Source: Synechococcus sp. CBW1107 | Lineage (GTDB): Bacteria; Cyanobacteriota; Cyanobacteriia; PCC-6307; Cyanobiaceae | Reading direction: 5' to 3' | Length of the DNA: 64,000 nt | NCBI RefSeq assembly: GCF_015841355.1 | Contig: NZ_CP064908.1 | Span: 186,001 to 250,000 of the forward strand | Part shown: positions 63,182 through 64,000 of the stretch, piece by piece | How the letters are laid out: each line of letters begins with the position of its first letter | Numbering within the stretch: position 1 is the first letter of the stretch | Translations under genes and position numbers: made by a program | The notes under the pieces: generated by a model | Told to the model about the DNA's origin: nothing | Database searches by the model: none | What the model saw: only the letters and a program-made list of their open reading frames with translations

Positions 63182-64000
63182 TTACAACCGACTCAGCAGC
63201 TCCTTTTTCTTCTCGGTGAATTCCGCCTCGCTCAGCACCCCCTTGGCCATGAGCTCACCCAGACGTTCCAGGGCGCTGATCACATCCCCGCTGGAGGTGG
63301 GGGTTTGGACTACCGCTGGCGCCGGGGCCGGGGCAGCTGGAGATGCAACGGAAGGACCTTTCGGGGAAAAAGGTGGCAGGCTCGAAAGACTGACGGAGCC
63401 ATCCGGCGTGGAGAACATCACCTCGGCGCTGCTGCTGGCCTGGGCGATCCCGTTGATCGGATGGTCGCGGGCATCCAGCAGGCTGAGGGTGCCGTCGTGC
63501 TCCACGGCCAGGCAGCCCGATTCGGCGAACCAGGCGTAACGCAGATTGTTCTGGGCGCCGGTGGCGCTGGGGCTGCCCAGCTCCGCAGGCCACCAGTTCT
63601 CGAATCCGGCCATCGGCTGCATCGGCTGCATGGCCATTGGCTGCATCGGCTGCATCGCCATCGGGGCCATGGCGAAGGAGGCCGATGACTGTTGGTGCCC
63701 GCCGCCGGAGCTGCTCTGTTGCTGGCTGCCGCCATGGCCCGATTGCTGCTGGCTGCCGCCGCCCATCGAGGTGAGGCTGGAGAGGCTCACCGTGCCGCCC
63801 GGGGTGGCGAAAACCACGGTGCCGCCTGAGCCCTGCTGCTGGGACAGACCGGCGATCTGATGATGGCCCGTGTCGTACACCGACACCTGGCCGTTCGACT
63901 GAATGGCCAACCGGCCAGCGGACGGGAAGAAGGCGTAGCTCATGTCGTTCTGACTGCCCAGCGCCGCGGGGACGCCCAGCTCGGCGGGCCACCATGTATC
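63182..64000 (-). CDS. SHOCT-domain protein with two WWPAELG repeat domains, N-terminus beyond window
   Basis: The frame is open to the window edge, so at least 272 residues are present and the start is missing. Two homologous ~75-residue domains begin with WWPAELG, run through a strand-rich region (YAFFPSAGRLAIQSNGQVSV and YAWFAESGCLAVEHDGTLSL) and end in GTVSLSSL or GSVSLSSL. Between them lies a low-complexity linker of Gln/Ser/Gly and Met-Pro-Gln repeats. The C-terminus is a SHOCT domain (LERLGELMAKGVLSEAEFTEKK). Function unknown. Confidence 0.75.
   Translation of the reverse strand, partial: DTWWPAELGVPAALGSQNDMSYAFFPSAGRLAIQSNGQVSVYDTGHHQIAGLSQQQGSGGTVVFATPGGTVSLSSLTSMGGGSQQQSGHGGSQQQSSSGGGHQQSSASFAMAPMAMQPMQPMAMQPMQPMAGFENWWPAELGSPSATGAQNNLRYAWFAESGCLAVEHDGTLSLLDARDHPINGIAQASSSAEVMFSTPDGSVSLSSLPPFSPKGPSVASPAAPAPAPAVVQTPTSSGDVISALERLGELMAKGVLSEAEFTEKKKELLSRL
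63610..63667 (-). repeat. tandem repeat encoding Met-Gln-Pro units
   Basis: Forward-strand copies of GGCTGCATCGGCTGCAT recur with interspersed GGCCAT units, encoding repeated MQPMQPMA in the linker of the SHOCT protein. Composition suggests slippage growth. Confidence 0.75.

Overview
The window is one chromosomal segment of a high-GC unicellular cyanobacterium. It most resembles the Cyanobium / freshwater-marine Synechococcus group. Markers are a ferredoxin-NADP reductase with an N-terminal CpcD-type (phycobilisome-docking) domain, a high-light-inducible protein, a CGLD27/DUF1230 protein, DUF2811, DUF3318 and DUF3386 proteins, and a long-chain prenyl synthase of the plastoquinone type. GC is high (by eye about two thirds) almost throughout, except for an AT-rich patch at about 62,010-63,150. 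There is no insertion sequence, integrase, CRISPR array or rRNA gene.

Layout. 1-7.6 kb: the end of a SasA-like kinase, tRNA-Glu, petH, the oxidative pentose-phosphate pair zwf-opcA, cobyrinate diamide synthase and acylphosphatase. 7.8-16.6 kb: a GAP-family membrane protein; a minus-strand operon folD - crtE - DivPAP - RecD-like helicase; a c-di-AMP phosphodiesterase-like HD protein; an HLIP; a CbiX chelatase with a Cys/His-rich tail; then three DnaA-box-like repeats and a DUF2811 gene. 16.7-28.9 kb: GMC oxidoreductase, tRNA-fMet, asparaginase II, CGLD27, rsfS, DUF3318, carB, DUF3386, two small cyanobacterial proteins, an exporter, an S4 protein and tpiA. 28.9-44.4 kb: glcD, hemL, a complete five-gene branched-chain/neutral amino-acid ABC transporter, a Ca2+/H+ antiporter, Rrf2, ubiD, comB, nitrilase, AmiC-type amidase, murI and sds.

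44.4-64 kb is the accessory and envelope-rich part. It holds DoxX, an MliC-like protein coupled to a RodZ-like membrane HTH protein, a methyltransferase and an outer-membrane beta-barrel. A tight plus-strand cluster follows: DMT permease, double-META protein, two-lobed aspartic protease, membrane protein with zinc ribbons, a large CPBP/CAAX protease and a small acidic protein. Then come prohibitin, a DUF985 cupin, a GH3 glycosidase, a CrtQ/CrtO-like glycosyltransferase-acyltransferase pair, a lipase-like hydrolase, two frameshifted genes (one with a 10-base G tract) and a SHOCT protein with a duplicated domain that runs off the right edge.

Central metabolism (reductant from petH and zwf/opcA; tetrapyrroles from hemL, cbiX and cbiA; isoprenoids and quinones from crtE, sds and ubiD) is interleaved with cell-wall genes (amiC, murI, RodZ-like). 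Many adjacent genes overlap by 1-4 bases (ATGA, TGATG), which suggests translational coupling. The most promising undescribed material is the 49-55 kb protease/zinc-ribbon cluster, the phase-variation-like G tract at 62,193, and the DnaA-box-like array at 16,055.
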